From positions 62,001 to 126,000 of the forward strand of contig NZ_JAUSUR010000002.1 of NCBI RefSeq assembly GCF_030814225.1: a stretch of DNA of 64,000 nucleotides. Direction: 5' to 3'. The translations under genes and the position numbers were made by a program. Position 1 is the stretch's first letter, and the number at the start of each line of letters is the position of its first letter. Shown in pieces: positions 23,844 through 32,136 of the stretch. This DNA comes from Breznakia pachnodae. GTDB taxonomy: Bacteria > Bacillota_I > Bacilli_A > Erysipelotrichales > Erysipelotrichaceae. The notes beneath the pieces are model-generated. The model had not been told where the DNA came from. It saw nothing but the letters and a program-made list of their open reading frames with translations, and ran no database searches.

Positions 23844-26576
23844 ATGGAAGACAAATTATTAGCGTTAGTAAAAGAAAACACTATCAATAAGACATACACA
23901 AAAAATAACGCTACTGAACTAGGACACCATCTTAACCTCAGTAGAAACTGGATATCACAGCATTTAAATGAATTCTATAGCAACGAAACATTTATAAAAA
24001 TTAATACTCGTCCTGTTATCTTTTTAGACAGGAAAACATTAGAACAAGAATATCGAATACAATTATCTGCTAACTTATTCTCATCTTATCAGGATTTGAT
24101 GCTTGAACTTAAAAGGAATGAGAAAAAAGATTTTCAAAAATTAATTGGACATTGTGAGAGTCTTCAAGATTTAGTTGATAAATGTAAAGCATCTATTTCT
24201 TATCCACCAATTGGTCTTCCAACACTTCTACATGGACCAACGGGTAGTGGGAAAAGTTTTATTGTTTATTTAATGTATGAATATGGAGTTAACAACCATC
24301 ACATTGAAAAAGATGCGAAATTTATTCATGTAAATTGTAGTGAATATGCGAATAACCCAGAATTGCTAAGTGCAAATTTATTTGGTTATAAAAAAGGTGC
24401 GTTCACTGGAGCTGAAAGTGATAATATTGGATTAATTAAAGCAGCTGAAGGTGGTGTATTATTTTTAGATGAAGTACATTGCCTAAAACCAGAATGCCAG
24501 GAAAAATTATTTTTATTTATGGATAACGGTTATTATCGTATGTTAGGTGATAATGAAAATCTCTATCATAGTGATGTTCGTTTGATTTTTGCGACAACAG
24601 AAGATCCACAAAAAGTATTATTAAAAACATTATATCGACGTATTCCGATTCGTTTGCTTGTGCCTTCAATTGCTGAAAGAGGTATTAATGAAAAAGCTCA
24701 ATTAATCATTCATTGTTTGGATAGTGAAGCTCACAAAATGAAACGGGAAATAAAAATAACAAATATAGCATATAGTATTTTATTAAATGCCACTTACAAC
24801 GGTAATGTTGGTGAATTAAAAAATACAATCCAAGCTACATGTATGAATGCTTTATATCATCATCGACATGAGGATAATGAATTACAGATTCATACCCTTG
24901 ATTTACCAGAAACGATAATTTCAAATTCAAAAATTGAACAATCTGTAAGCCTTATTGATCGACAGCAAATCCTTTCAATACAAGATTTAGAAGAACGTGT
25001 TCTGAGTAAAACCTTACAAAACTCTCTGATAGATGATTTACTTCAAAATATGATGAAACTGCAAAACAATCAGATATCAATGAATGTATTCCTTCAAAAT
25101 AATATTACAGATATTGAGAATTATTATAATCATCTATTATTCAACCAAAACGCTAATGACAATATGCGTGATGGGTTAATTTTAAATATGATGAAAAAAA
25201 TTATAGAAATGATTGGAATCAAATATGGGCTTGATTTCAAATCAAATGAAATTTTGGCATTGTCTATGTTAGTTAAAGATTTTTCAAAACATAGTTTGGC
25301 AATCATTGATTCTTTTGAAACCCATAGGCAAGAATCTATAGATTTTTCTAAGATTATTGAAAAAAAGTATATGCGTGAATATTCAATTGCTTCGGAAATG
25401 GCGCAAAATATCCATGTATCATTGGATCTGGAGTTAAATATTTTCCAGATTGCTATACTTACATTAAGTATGGTCATATATCATAGTGAACGTGAAATCA
25501 ATAAACGAATAGGAGTAATTCTTGCTCATGGTTATGCTACTGCAAGTAGTATTGCTAATGCAGCCAATCAATTACTTGATGCATATATTTTTGATGCCAT
25601 TGATATGCCTATTGATACTTCTACAGAAGTCATCATTGAAAAACTGAATGAGTATTTAAATAAGCATGGGGATTATCAGGATTTAGTATTGTTAGTGGAT
25701 ATGGGTTCTTTGGAAGAAATACATCAAGGAATTGCACACAAAACAAGTGCAAACATTGCAATTGCAAATAATGTAAGCACAAAACAAGCAGTTTATATAG
25801 GAGATGGTCTGCGTAATGACATACCATTATCTAAATTGTTTGATGAATGTATGAAAGAAAATATCAATCATTATAAAATTATTGAAAAGACTGAAAAAGA
25901 AAAAATAATTCTCTGCTCATGTGCAACTGGAATTGGTACAGCTGAAAAGCTAAAATCTATCTTAGAAGATTCCTTACCAAAAGCCTTACCAGTGAAAGTA
26001 GTAACATATGACTACTCTACTCTTTTAGAGTATAAACTAGAAAATGATTTCTTTAATAACTATGAAGTTATTTGTATTGTTGGAACATTAAATCCAAAAA
26101 TAGAAAATATTAAATTTATTCCAGTAGAAGAATTAATTATGAATAACTCATTTGAAATATTAACAGTTTATTTTAAGGACATGATAAATGAAAATGATAT
26201 GGAATTATTTAGAAGAAATATTTTGAAGAACTTTTCTTTATCTAATATTATTGGTAATTTAACTATTTTAAATCCTGATAAATTATTGGAACATGTAGCA
26301 GATGCAATTGACAAATTGCAAAGTGAAATGAATACTATATTCAGCTATAATGCTTGTTTCGGTCTTTATGTTCATATCTGTTGTCTGATTGAACGACTAG
26401 TTACTCATGAAGGGGAGGAAGAATATCAAAAAACTGCTGATGAATGTACAGATGATATGCAAGAATTTATAAAGCATATTAAAACTTCATTTTCTAAAGT
26501 AGAAAAATATTATAGTGTAAACATTCCCATTGAAGAAATGGAATACATTAATATTTATATCAAAAATATACAATAG
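23844..26576 (+). CDS. LevR-type sigma-54 activator with PTS regulation domains
   Basis: A transcription activator of 910 aa. Order: N-terminal helix-turn-helix (1-60), AAA+ domain with Walker A GPTGSGKS (131-138), the sigma-54 loop GAFTGA (185-190) and Walker B VLFLDE (205-210), first PRD (about 430-550), a mannose-type IIA domain (GVILAHGYATAS), a Gat-type IIB domain (ILCSCATGIGTAEK), and a C-terminal PRD (GLYVHICCLIERL). Phosphorylation by PTS proteins would set its activity. The start at 23844 has a GCAGGAAAC ribosome site; 33 upstream codons are not supported. It should bind upstream of the PTS operon at 26769 and open its -24/-12 promoter. Confidence 0.95.
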   Translation: MEDKLLALVKENTINKTYTKNNATELGHHLNLSRNWISQHLNEFYSNETFIKINTRPVIFLDRKTLEQEYRIQLSANLFSSYQDLMLELKRNEKKDFQKLIGHCESLQDLVDKCKASISYPPIGLPTLLHGPTGSGKSFIVYLMYEYGVNNHHIEKDAKFIHVNCSEYANNPELLSANLFGYKKGAFTGAESDNIGLIKAAEGGVLFLDEVHCLKPECQEKLFLFMDNGYYRMLGDNENLYHSDVRLIFATTEDPQKVLLKTLYRRIPIRLLVPSIAERGINEKAQLIIHCLDSEAHKMKREIKITNIAYSILLNATYNGNVGELKNTIQATCMNALYHHRHEDNELQIHTLDLPETIISNSKIEQSVSLIDRQQILSIQDLEERVLSKTLQNSLIDDLLQNMMKLQNNQISMNVFLQNNITDIENYYNHLLFNQNANDNMRDGLILNMMKKIIEMIGIKYGLDFKSNEILALSMLVKDFSKHSLAIIDSFETHRQESIDFSKIIEKKYMREYSIASEMAQNIHVSLDLELNIFQIAILTLSMVIYHSEREINKRIGVILAHGYATASSIANAANQLLDAYIFDAIDMPIDTSTEVIIEKLNEYLNKHGDYQDLVLLVDMGSLEEIHQGIAHKTSANIAIANNVSTKQAVYIGDGLRNDIPLSKLFDECMKENINHYKIIEKTEKEKIILCSCATGIGTAEKLKSILEDSLPKALPVKVVTYDYSTLLEYKLENDFFNNYEVICIVGTLNPKIENIKFIPVEELIMNNSFEILTVYFKDMINENDMELFRRNILKNFSLSNIIGNLTILNPDKLLEHVADAIDKLQSEMNTIFSYNACFGLYVHICCLIERLVTHEGEEEYQKTADECTDDMQEFIKHIKTSFSKVEKYYSVNIPIEEMEYINIYIKNIQ

Positions 26577-26581
26577 AAACT

Positions 26582-26608
26582 AAGGGTGCCATATGCATCC
26601 TTTCTTTT
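26582..26608 (+). terminator. Terminator after the LevR-like gene
   Basis: AAGGGTGC and GCATCCTT pair (one G-T) around a short loop, followed by a T-rich run. Confidence 0.65.
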
Positions 26609-26619
26609 CTAAAGTTATG

Positions 26620-26653
26620 ACACCATTAGTGTTAATTCATTATCACTTAGTGT
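26620..26653 (+). promoter_or_regulatory. Candidate upstream activating sites for the LevR-like protein
   Basis: Two related dyads, ACACCATTAGTGT (26620-26632) and TCACTTAGTGT (26643-26653), share TTAGTGT and have centres about 22 bp apart, close to two helical turns. They lie 45-80 bp upstream of the -24 element, where an enhancer-type activator would bind. Assignment is inference. Confidence 0.5.
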
Positions 26654-26697
26654 CTGTATGATAAAAAAACAAGCATAAAATAAGGATTATTTAAATT

Positions 26698-26711
26698 GGC
26701 ATGGTTTTTGC
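26698..26711 (+). promoter_or_regulatory. Sigma-54 (-24/-12) promoter
   Basis: TTGGCATGGTTTTTGCTAT contains GG at 26698-26699 and GC at 26710-26711 with exactly 10 bases between, matching the TGGCAC-N5-TTGC consensus at all but one core position. It precedes the PTS IIB gene. No competing sigma-70 promoter is evident. Confidence 0.9.
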
Positions 26712-26768
26712 TATATAAAGGGTGTACGTAAGAATATACCCTACTTACAAAGTGAAAGGAGGAATAGA

Positions 26769-27251
26769 ATGAGTATTATTTTAGGAAGAATAGATTATCG
26801 TTTATTACATGGTATTGTTTCAACAATGTGGGCTCCACAATCAGGGGCACAGCGAATTATGGTGATTGATGACCGTACAGCAAATGATCCTATTATAAAG
26901 GAGAGTATGAGACTTGGAAAGCCTGCAGGAATGGCTTGCTCAATCATCACTGAAGAAACTGCTATTAATAATTTCAAGAATGGGAAATATGATGATCACA
27001 AAGTTTTTGTAGTTTGTGAAAATCCCGAAACTATTTTGAAATTACAAGAAGAAGGAAATCAGAAAATACCAAATCTTGTAATTGGTATTACAAGAGATCG
27101 TGTAACTGGAACGAAAGTTAGTTCAAGAGCAGCGATTAAAGATGAAGACAAAAGTATTTACAAAAAAATCATTGCGAATGGAACGAAGGTTGATGTGCGC
27201 TTCACTACAACTGATAAGGCTGTTCCATTAGCTAATATTATGGATTTATAG
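26769..27251 (+). CDS. Mannose-family PTS component IIB (LevR operon)
   Basis: IIB phosphocarrier of 160 aa with the histidine signature GRIDYRLLHGIVSTMW (His near residue 15) and the middle motif GKPAGMACSII. It begins the sigma-54-dependent operon, with an AGGAGGAATAGA ribosome site. The replacement of HGQV by HGIV differs from the other two IIB proteins in the window. Substrate not predictable. Confidence 0.93.
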   Translation: MSIILGRIDYRLLHGIVSTMWAPQSGAQRIMVIDDRTANDPIIKESMRLGKPAGMACSIITEETAINNFKNGKYDDHKVFVVCENPETILKLQEEGNQKIPNLVIGITRDRVTGTKVSSRAAIKDEDKSIYKKIIANGTKVDVRFTTTDKAVPLANIMDL

Positions 27252-27264
27252 GAGGAATGAAACA

Positions 27265-28041
27265 ATGGAATTAACAGTAATTCAAATTATACTTATTACA
27301 TTAGTAGCGTATCTAAAAATGACCGATACAGTTACTACACAATTTTTTGCTTTTAATACAATTATTTGTGGTTGGTTAGTTGGACTAATCTTAGGAGATT
27401 CAGCTACTGGATTATATATTGGTGCTACAATGCAACTTATGTCAATGGGAGTTGTAGCAGTTGGTGGTTCATCAATGCCAGATTATCCAGTCGCTGCAAT
27501 TATCGCAACTACAATTGCCATAACTACTGGAAAAGGAATGGAAGCAGGTTTAACAATAGGGATTCCAGTAGCAATGCTTGGTGTTAACTTTGATGTTATT
27601 TATAAAATATTCAATGGATTCTTAATGAGAAAAGAAGTTGCTTTAATTGAAAACGGAAAATTTCAATCTGCGTTAAATGTAATTAAAATATCACCTCTTT
27701 TCTATGGTTTATGTTCTGCAATTCCTGTATTAGTATGTATTACCGCAGGACCAACTGTTGTTAATACAATTTTAGATTTTATGCCAACTTGGTTTACAAG
27801 TGGATTAACAATTGCAGGTGGTTTATTACCAGGAGTAGGGATGGCTATGCTATTAATGTATATGCCTCTAAATAAATATTGGTCATTCTTGTTAGTAGGT
27901 TTTGTTTTATCAGCATATATCGGAGTTCCTGTGTTAGGAGTTGCTGCAGTTGGTTTAGCAGCTGCATATGAAGTTTATAAAGGCCAAATGAAAGTTGCGT
28001 CAACAACTGGAGCAATGGCGGGAGGATTAGAAGATGAGTAA
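27265..28041 (+). CDS. Mannose-family PTS component IIC (LevR operon)
   Basis: Membrane IIC subunit of 258 aa with six or more hydrophobic segments and the GWLVGLILGDSATGLYIGATMQL region near residues 35-57. Overlaps IID by 8 bp. Ribosome site AGGAGGAATGAAACA. Confidence 0.92.
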   Translation: MELTVIQIILITLVAYLKMTDTVTTQFFAFNTIICGWLVGLILGDSATGLYIGATMQLMSMGVVAVGGSSMPDYPVAAIIATTIAITTGKGMEAGLTIGIPVAMLGVNFDVIYKIFNGFLMRKEVALIENGKFQSALNVIKISPLFYGLCSAIPVLVCITAGPTVVNTILDFMPTWFTSGLTIAGGLLPGVGMAMLLMYMPLNKYWSFLLVGFVLSAYIGVPVLGVAAVGLAAAYEVYKGQMKVASTTGAMAGGLEDE

Positions 28042-28834
28042 AGAAAAAGTATTAACAAAAAAAGATTTACGTAAAGCTGCATGGCGCTGGCTAATTAGTA
28101 TTTCAACCTTTAATTATGAAACTCAATTAGCTCCTTCCACTTTATTTTCCGTATATCCATGTTTAAGAAAAATGTATCCTAATGATGATGATTTGAAAAA
28201 ATCAGCACTTAACTATATGAAGTATTATAATACAATGCCTTGGATTTCACCTTTCATTATTGGTGCTGCTCTTGGTATTGAAGATGAAGGTGGAATTGCT
28301 TCATTAGATGCTGTTAACGATTTTAAAGTTGGATTAATGGGTCCTATTGCAGGAATTGGTGATACGATTGGTTGGGCAATGATTCCTACTATCTTTGGAT
28401 CTATCGCAGCTAGTATGGGAATGGAAGGTAATCCTTTAGGAATATTCCTTTGGCTTTCATTTACCGTTGCTTTTCTAGCAGTACGTATCCTTCAATATGA
28501 ATGGGGATATGGAATGGGAGTAAACGTAATTACTAAATTTGGTAAACAAATTACGGTATTTACTGAAGCATGTTCGGTTCTGGGATTAACTGTTGTAGGT
28601 TCCCTAATAGCAACTGTTGTCAATTTAAAAACAGGATTATCATTTCAAAATGGCGATGTTGTCATGGAAGTTCAATCATTAATTGATGGAGTTATGCCAG
28701 CATTACTACCTGTTGCAGCTGTTGCCGTTATTTATTATTTTATGAAAGTAAGAAAAGTAAAAATGACTTGGATGATTTTATTTATTATTATTGCATCAAT
28801 GGTTGGTGCAGCTACTGGAATCTTTGCAGCATAA
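28034..28834 (+). CDS. Mannose-family PTS component IID (LevR operon)
   Basis: Membrane IID subunit of 266 aa. VGLMGPIAGIGDTIGW (near residue 99) is the family signature; the C terminus ends in a hydrophobic helix. Translation is coupled to IIC through the 8-bp overlap. A hairpin and a possible small gene follow before IIA. Confidence 0.92.
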   Translation: MSKEKVLTKKDLRKAAWRWLISISTFNYETQLAPSTLFSVYPCLRKMYPNDDDLKKSALNYMKYYNTMPWISPFIIGAALGIEDEGGIASLDAVNDFKVGLMGPIAGIGDTIGWAMIPTIFGSIAASMGMEGNPLGIFLWLSFTVAFLAVRILQYEWGYGMGVNVITKFGKQITVFTEACSVLGLTVVGSLIATVVNLKTGLSFQNGDVVMEVQSLIDGVMPALLPVAAVAVIYYFMKVRKVKMTWMILFIIIASMVGAATGIFAA

Positions 28835-28839
28835 TAAAA

Positions 28840-28965
28840 ATGAAAGAAGAAGTATATAGTAATAAAAACCAAGGAGTTATGATAACTCCTTGGTCACTCT
28901 TTTTAAAAGATATAGAAGACTTTCGTAATACAATTCATCCAATTGTTAGAAAGATAGGAGACTGA
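28840..28965 (+). CDS. Possible 41-aa protein inside the PTS operon
   Basis: An open frame from ATG at 28840 to TGA just before the IIA start. An internal ATG at 28879 follows AAGGAG closely and could give a 28-aa product starting MITPWSLFLKD. The stop codon is 2 bp before the IIA start codon and overlaps its GGAG site, which would suit translational coupling. No family is recognised and ribosome support at the first ATG is poor, so this may be only a leader to IIA. Confidence 0.3.
   Translation: MKEEVYSNKNQGVMITPWSLFLKDIEDFRNTIHPIVRKIGD
28869..28893 (+). other. Intercistronic hairpin between IID and IIA
   Basis: CCAAGGAGTTA and TAACTCCTTGG form an 11-bp perfect stem with a TGA loop. The T-run begins only after TCACTC, so it is a poor terminator; RNA processing or translational control is more likely. 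It contains the AAGGAG of the small open frame. Confidence 0.6.
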
Positions 28966-28967
28966 TT

Positions 28968-29384
28968 ATGAGAAGATTTATTTTTGCATCCCATCATCGA
29001 ATGGCATATGGGCTCAAAGAAACCGTTGCATTTTTAACAAACGGATCAAAGAAAATTCACGATATCAATGCATATACTGCCAATGAAGAACCTGACCTTG
29101 AAGTTACAATTAATAACTTGTTTTCTAATTTCAACCCAGAAGATGAAGTAATTGTTCTTACTGATTTAATGGGGGGCAGCGTTTATCAAAAGTTTTATCC
29201 ATATATGAATGATCGAGTACATATTATTTGTGGAATGAATTTACCTTTGGCAATGAGTCTTTTACTTGTTCCTGAAAAAGAAACCCTAGATAAAGAACGT
29301 ATTTCAAATATCGTAGAAGAATGCAGAAAGCAAATCATTTACGTTAATCAACTAGATACTGCAGTAGATTATGATGATGAATAA
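28968..29384 (+). CDS. Mannose-family PTS component IIA (LevR operon)
   Basis: IIA phosphocarrier of 138 aa. The active histidine lies in FASHHRMAYGLKETV (His 9 or 10) and the second motif is LTDLMGGSVYQKF. It is the fourth PTS gene, after IID, which differs from the GAG operon where IIA is first. The start follows GGAGACTGATT. Confidence 0.88.
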   Translation: MRRFIFASHHRMAYGLKETVAFLTNGSKKIHDINAYTANEEPDLEVTINNLFSNFNPEDEVIVLTDLMGGSVYQKFYPYMNDRVHIICGMNLPLAMSLLLVPEKETLDKERISNIVEECRKQIIYVNQLDTAVDYDDE

Positions 29385-29412
29385 ACTTACATTTATTGAA
29401 AGGAGACTTTAA

Positions 29413-30264
29413 ATGAAAATTATAGAAGCGATTGAAAAAGTTAAAAATTACCATAAAGGAATCTTTGAAGGAAAGAAAATAGATGACCAAACTACAAGAG
29501 ATAAAATACTTTATGGGGATGCAAACCAAGAATGTACAGGTATCGTTACCACTTGCTGGGCATCAGTTGATGTAATAAGAAAAGCTCATGCACAAGGTGC
29601 AAACTTAATTATCTGTCATGAAGCTTTATTTTGGAATCATGGAGATCATACAGATTGGCTGATTGAAAGTGAAAATACTACATTTCTTGCTAAGAAGAAA
29701 TTACTTGATGAAACAGGTATTGTTGTTTGGCGAGATCATGACTATATTCATTCAGGAATTCCAAAAGGTGATGGCACTTATATAGATGGAATCTTTTATG
29801 GTTTATCAGAAAAACTAGGTTGGTCTGATTATATTATTGGAGATAAAGAAAATCCTTTATTTTTTGACTTACCAGAAACAACAGCAAAAGATCTAGCAGA
29901 AGATATCATTAATAAGCTTAATCTAAATGGAATCAAAATACTTGGCGATACTAGCACAAAAGTAAAAAAAGTAAAAATTCCATTCCATGTGCTTGGTGAT
30001 GCTAGAGATTCAATAGAAGAAGCAAACAAAAAAGATATAGATTGCTTCTTAACTTTGGAATTAGTTGACTTCACTTTAGCTGAATACATCCGTGATAGTA
30101 GTATGTTAAACATGAATAAAGTAGCAATTAATATGGGACACTTTAATTTAGAAGAACCAGGTATGGAGTATATGATTCATTATCTACCTGACGCTTTAAA
30201 CGAAGACATTCCTTGTACATATATCCAATCTGGTGATATGTATTCTTATGTTACTAAAGATTAA
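29413..30264 (+). CDS. NIF3/YbgI-family dinuclear-metal protein
   Basis: A protein of 283 aa of the NIF3 (Nif3-like dinuclear metal centre) family. Metal ligands are visible in LIICHEALFWNHGDHTDW (near residue 70) and C-terminal NMGHFNLEEPGMEYM. Family members form hexamers; GTP cyclohydrolase-like and hydrolase roles have been proposed without consensus. It is 28 bp after the PTS IIA gene with an AAAGGAGACTT ribosome site, so it belongs to the sigma-54 operon, which suggests a role in metabolising the imported sugar. Confidence 0.85.
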   Translation: MKIIEAIEKVKNYHKGIFEGKKIDDQTTRDKILYGDANQECTGIVTTCWASVDVIRKAHAQGANLIICHEALFWNHGDHTDWLIESENTTFLAKKKLLDETGIVVWRDHDYIHSGIPKGDGTYIDGIFYGLSEKLGWSDYIIGDKENPLFFDLPETTAKDLAEDIINKLNLNGIKILGDTSTKVKKVKIPFHVLGDARDSIEEANKKDIDCFLTLELVDFTLAEYIRDSSMLNMNKVAINMGHFNLEEPGMEYMIHYLPDALNEDIPCTYIQSGDMYSYVTKD

Positions 30265-30323
30265 TTGTTAATTGCGATGCAATTCAATAAACGTGCTATA
30301 ATTTAGTAAAGAGGTGATGCTAT

Positions 30324-30524
30324 ATGAGTACTAATAAATGGTCAAACCTTAAACTAATAAGTACTATTTGTGCACTAGCATTCATTGCTCTAGCATATAT
30401 CATTACACAATTTTTCAATTTAGGAGAATTAGTTTTTCTTACTGCATTTGTTATAATTGGTACAATATATGCTATTTATACAACTTACTTATGGAAGAAT
30501 GTTAGACATAAATTAATCGATTAA
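30324..30524 (+). CDS. Small two-helix membrane protein
   Basis: A protein of 66 aa with two hydrophobic segments (about 12-30 and 37-55) and a charged C terminus. It has an AGAGGTGATGCTAT ribosome site and its own -10-like TATAAT near 30298, and it is followed by a strong terminator. No family recognised. Confidence 0.7.
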   Translation: MSTNKWSNLKLISTICALAFIALAYIITQFFNLGELVFLTAFVIIGTIYAIYTTYLWKNVRHKLID

Positions 30525-30528
30525 ACAT

Positions 30529-30560
30529 AAAAGTGGTGCGACAAGAGTCGCACCACTTTT
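30529..30560. terminator. Bidirectional terminator
   Basis: A perfect 14-bp stem, AAAAGTGGTGCGAC / GTCGCACCACTTTT, with an AAGA loop. It lies between convergent genes and has U-runs in both directions. Confidence 0.92.
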
Positions 30561-30561
30561 C

Positions 30562-31344
30562 TTATATCCATTTAAAATGTTTACAGGCATGAAGGATTCC
30601 ACCTTCATCACTTGCATCTGTTACATAATCAGCTACTTCTTTTACCTCATCCACTGCATTGCCCATCGCAATTCCAAGTGGTGCTTCCTTTAGCATCGTA
30701 ATATCATTGTGGCCATCACCAAAACAAACAACTTCTTCAAATGGTTCATTAAGATGCTTCATCAGGCGTTTGATACCACCGATTTTATCATCTGGTTCCA
30801 CAATCATAAACGGTGCATGATAATACATTAGAATAATTTTAGTATAAGTATTACGTTCTTTAATATCAAAATATGATTTATCCACTAGCATTCGTGTAAC
30901 CTTTTCAAAATCTTTACCATGCATGTTTTCGTCAACTTCCATTTTAGCCCAAAAATTAAAGTCATCAACTTTCTCTTTCAACTCCTTAGAATTACATAAA
31001 AAGTAATCATCACCTTCAACAGATACTCCATAAGGAATGTTGTTCTCTTCACACTCATCAATTAGTTGAAACAACTCCTCTTGATCCATTCCCTCAGCGA
31101 AGATTTCTTGACCATTTACATAAGCACCATATCCACCATTGCATACTATATTATCAATCCCAGCTAGTTCACCCATGTTCTTAGCATGAAACGCTGGTCT
31201 ACCAGTAGCTAATGACAGAAAATGTCCTGCTTCTTTTAATTTCTTAATTGTTTCCAATGTATCATCTGGAATAACATTTCCATGTTTTAATCCTGTTGTC
31301 AGGGTACCATCCACATCAAAAAATATATACTTCTTCTCCATCAT
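30562..31344 (-). CDS. Cof-type HAD phosphatase
   Basis: A HAD hydrolase of 260 aa. Motif I FFDVDGTLTTG, motif II LATGRPAFH and motif IV CFGDGHNDITML are intact, with a C2 cap. It probably dephosphorylates sugar phosphates or flavin precursors. It follows GGAGG by a few bases; ATG at 31344 or 31341 may start. It stands alone on the minus strand. Confidence 0.9.
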   Translation of the reverse strand: MMEKKYIFFDVDGTLTTGLKHGNVIPDDTLETIKKLKEAGHFLSLATGRPAFHAKNMGELAGIDNIVCNGGYGAYVNGQEIFAEGMDQEELFQLIDECEENNIPYGVSVEGDDYFLCNSKELKEKVDDFNFWAKMEVDENMHGKDFEKVTRMLVDKSYFDIKERNTYTKIILMYYHAPFMIVEPDDKIGGIKRLMKHLNEPFEEVVCFGDGHNDITMLKEAPLGIAMGNAVDEVKEVADYVTDASDEGGILHACKHFKWI

Positions 31345-31460
31345 TAGTCCTCCACCTTACTTAAACTTACAGACTTTATTATAACATAAAAGAAGTATAT
31401 AAATTATACATCTCCAACTCAATCTATCTAAACTATATTTCGAGTAATTCATTACAATGA

Positions 31461-31489
31461 AAAAGAAAAGATGTCATATGAAACATCTT
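31461..31489 (-). terminator. Terminator downstream of the 31498-32040 gene
   Basis: On the minus strand AAGATGT and ACATCTT pair around an 8-nt loop, followed by TTCTTTTTC. Confidence 0.7.
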
Positions 31490-31497
31490 CGTCCTAT

Positions 31498-32040
31498 CTA
31501 TAATTGCTTTAAAGTAATATCTAGATGACTGTACTTCTCTTTCATAAAGTCACTTAAAATCCGCTCCATCTCATCGTATGAATCGCCATAATAATAAATA
31601 ACCGTAACATTATCATTTAGTCGATTGGATGTATATAAAACTTTCTTACCCAATATCGCAAAACTATCATTAAGGATATTCTGTAATTCTTCTACATTTA
31701 CCTTATCAGGTTCGACATTAAAGTACATTCCTAGCCCTTCGTATTCACCAAGTTCAATCTTCTTATCTTCAAGTATCCATTTGGAACCTTTTGGAACTCC
31801 AACCTCTTGACTTAGAAATTCTGTCATTTCATCGATTACTTTTGATACATCAACTCCATCATTCAAATATAATTCCACATCAACCGTATCAATTTCACCA
31901 TTTGCCTGAAGTGCAGAACCACCACCATCAACAATTCCATATTCTTTTGCTTGAAGAAATTCATGTAGTGGATCTTCAAACATATCTCCACGATCAATTG
32001 GCATAAACTTTCCTGTTAAATTCAGTGTTATATGTGTCAT
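31498..32040 (-). CDS. Uncharacterised cytoplasmic protein
   Basis: A soluble acidic protein of 180 aa with no signal or membrane segment. The pattern of strands and helices in each half (ITLNLTGKFMP..., then MYFNVEPDKVNVEEL...) suggests two small alpha/beta domains. GGGSALQANGEIDTVDVELYL near residue 40 is the most distinctive stretch region. I do not recognise the family. It has a GGAGGGTATTAT ribosome site and its own terminator, so it is a single-gene unit. Confidence 0.7.
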   Translation of the reverse strand: MTHITLNLTGKFMPIDRGDMFEDPLHEFLQAKEYGIVDGGGSALQANGEIDTVDVELYLNDGVDVSKVIDEMTEFLSQEVGVPKGSKWILEDKKIELGEYEGLGMYFNVEPDKVNVEELQNILNDSFAILGKKVLYTSNRLNDNVTVIYYYGDSYDEMERILSDFMKEKYSHLDITLKQL

Positions 32041-32136
32041 GATATAATACCCTCCTTGGTTTGTTGCTATGTTTATTATATAGTAACAACATTAGATAGA
32101 AAAGTTAAAAACATTATAATCATCAAGTTACTGATA

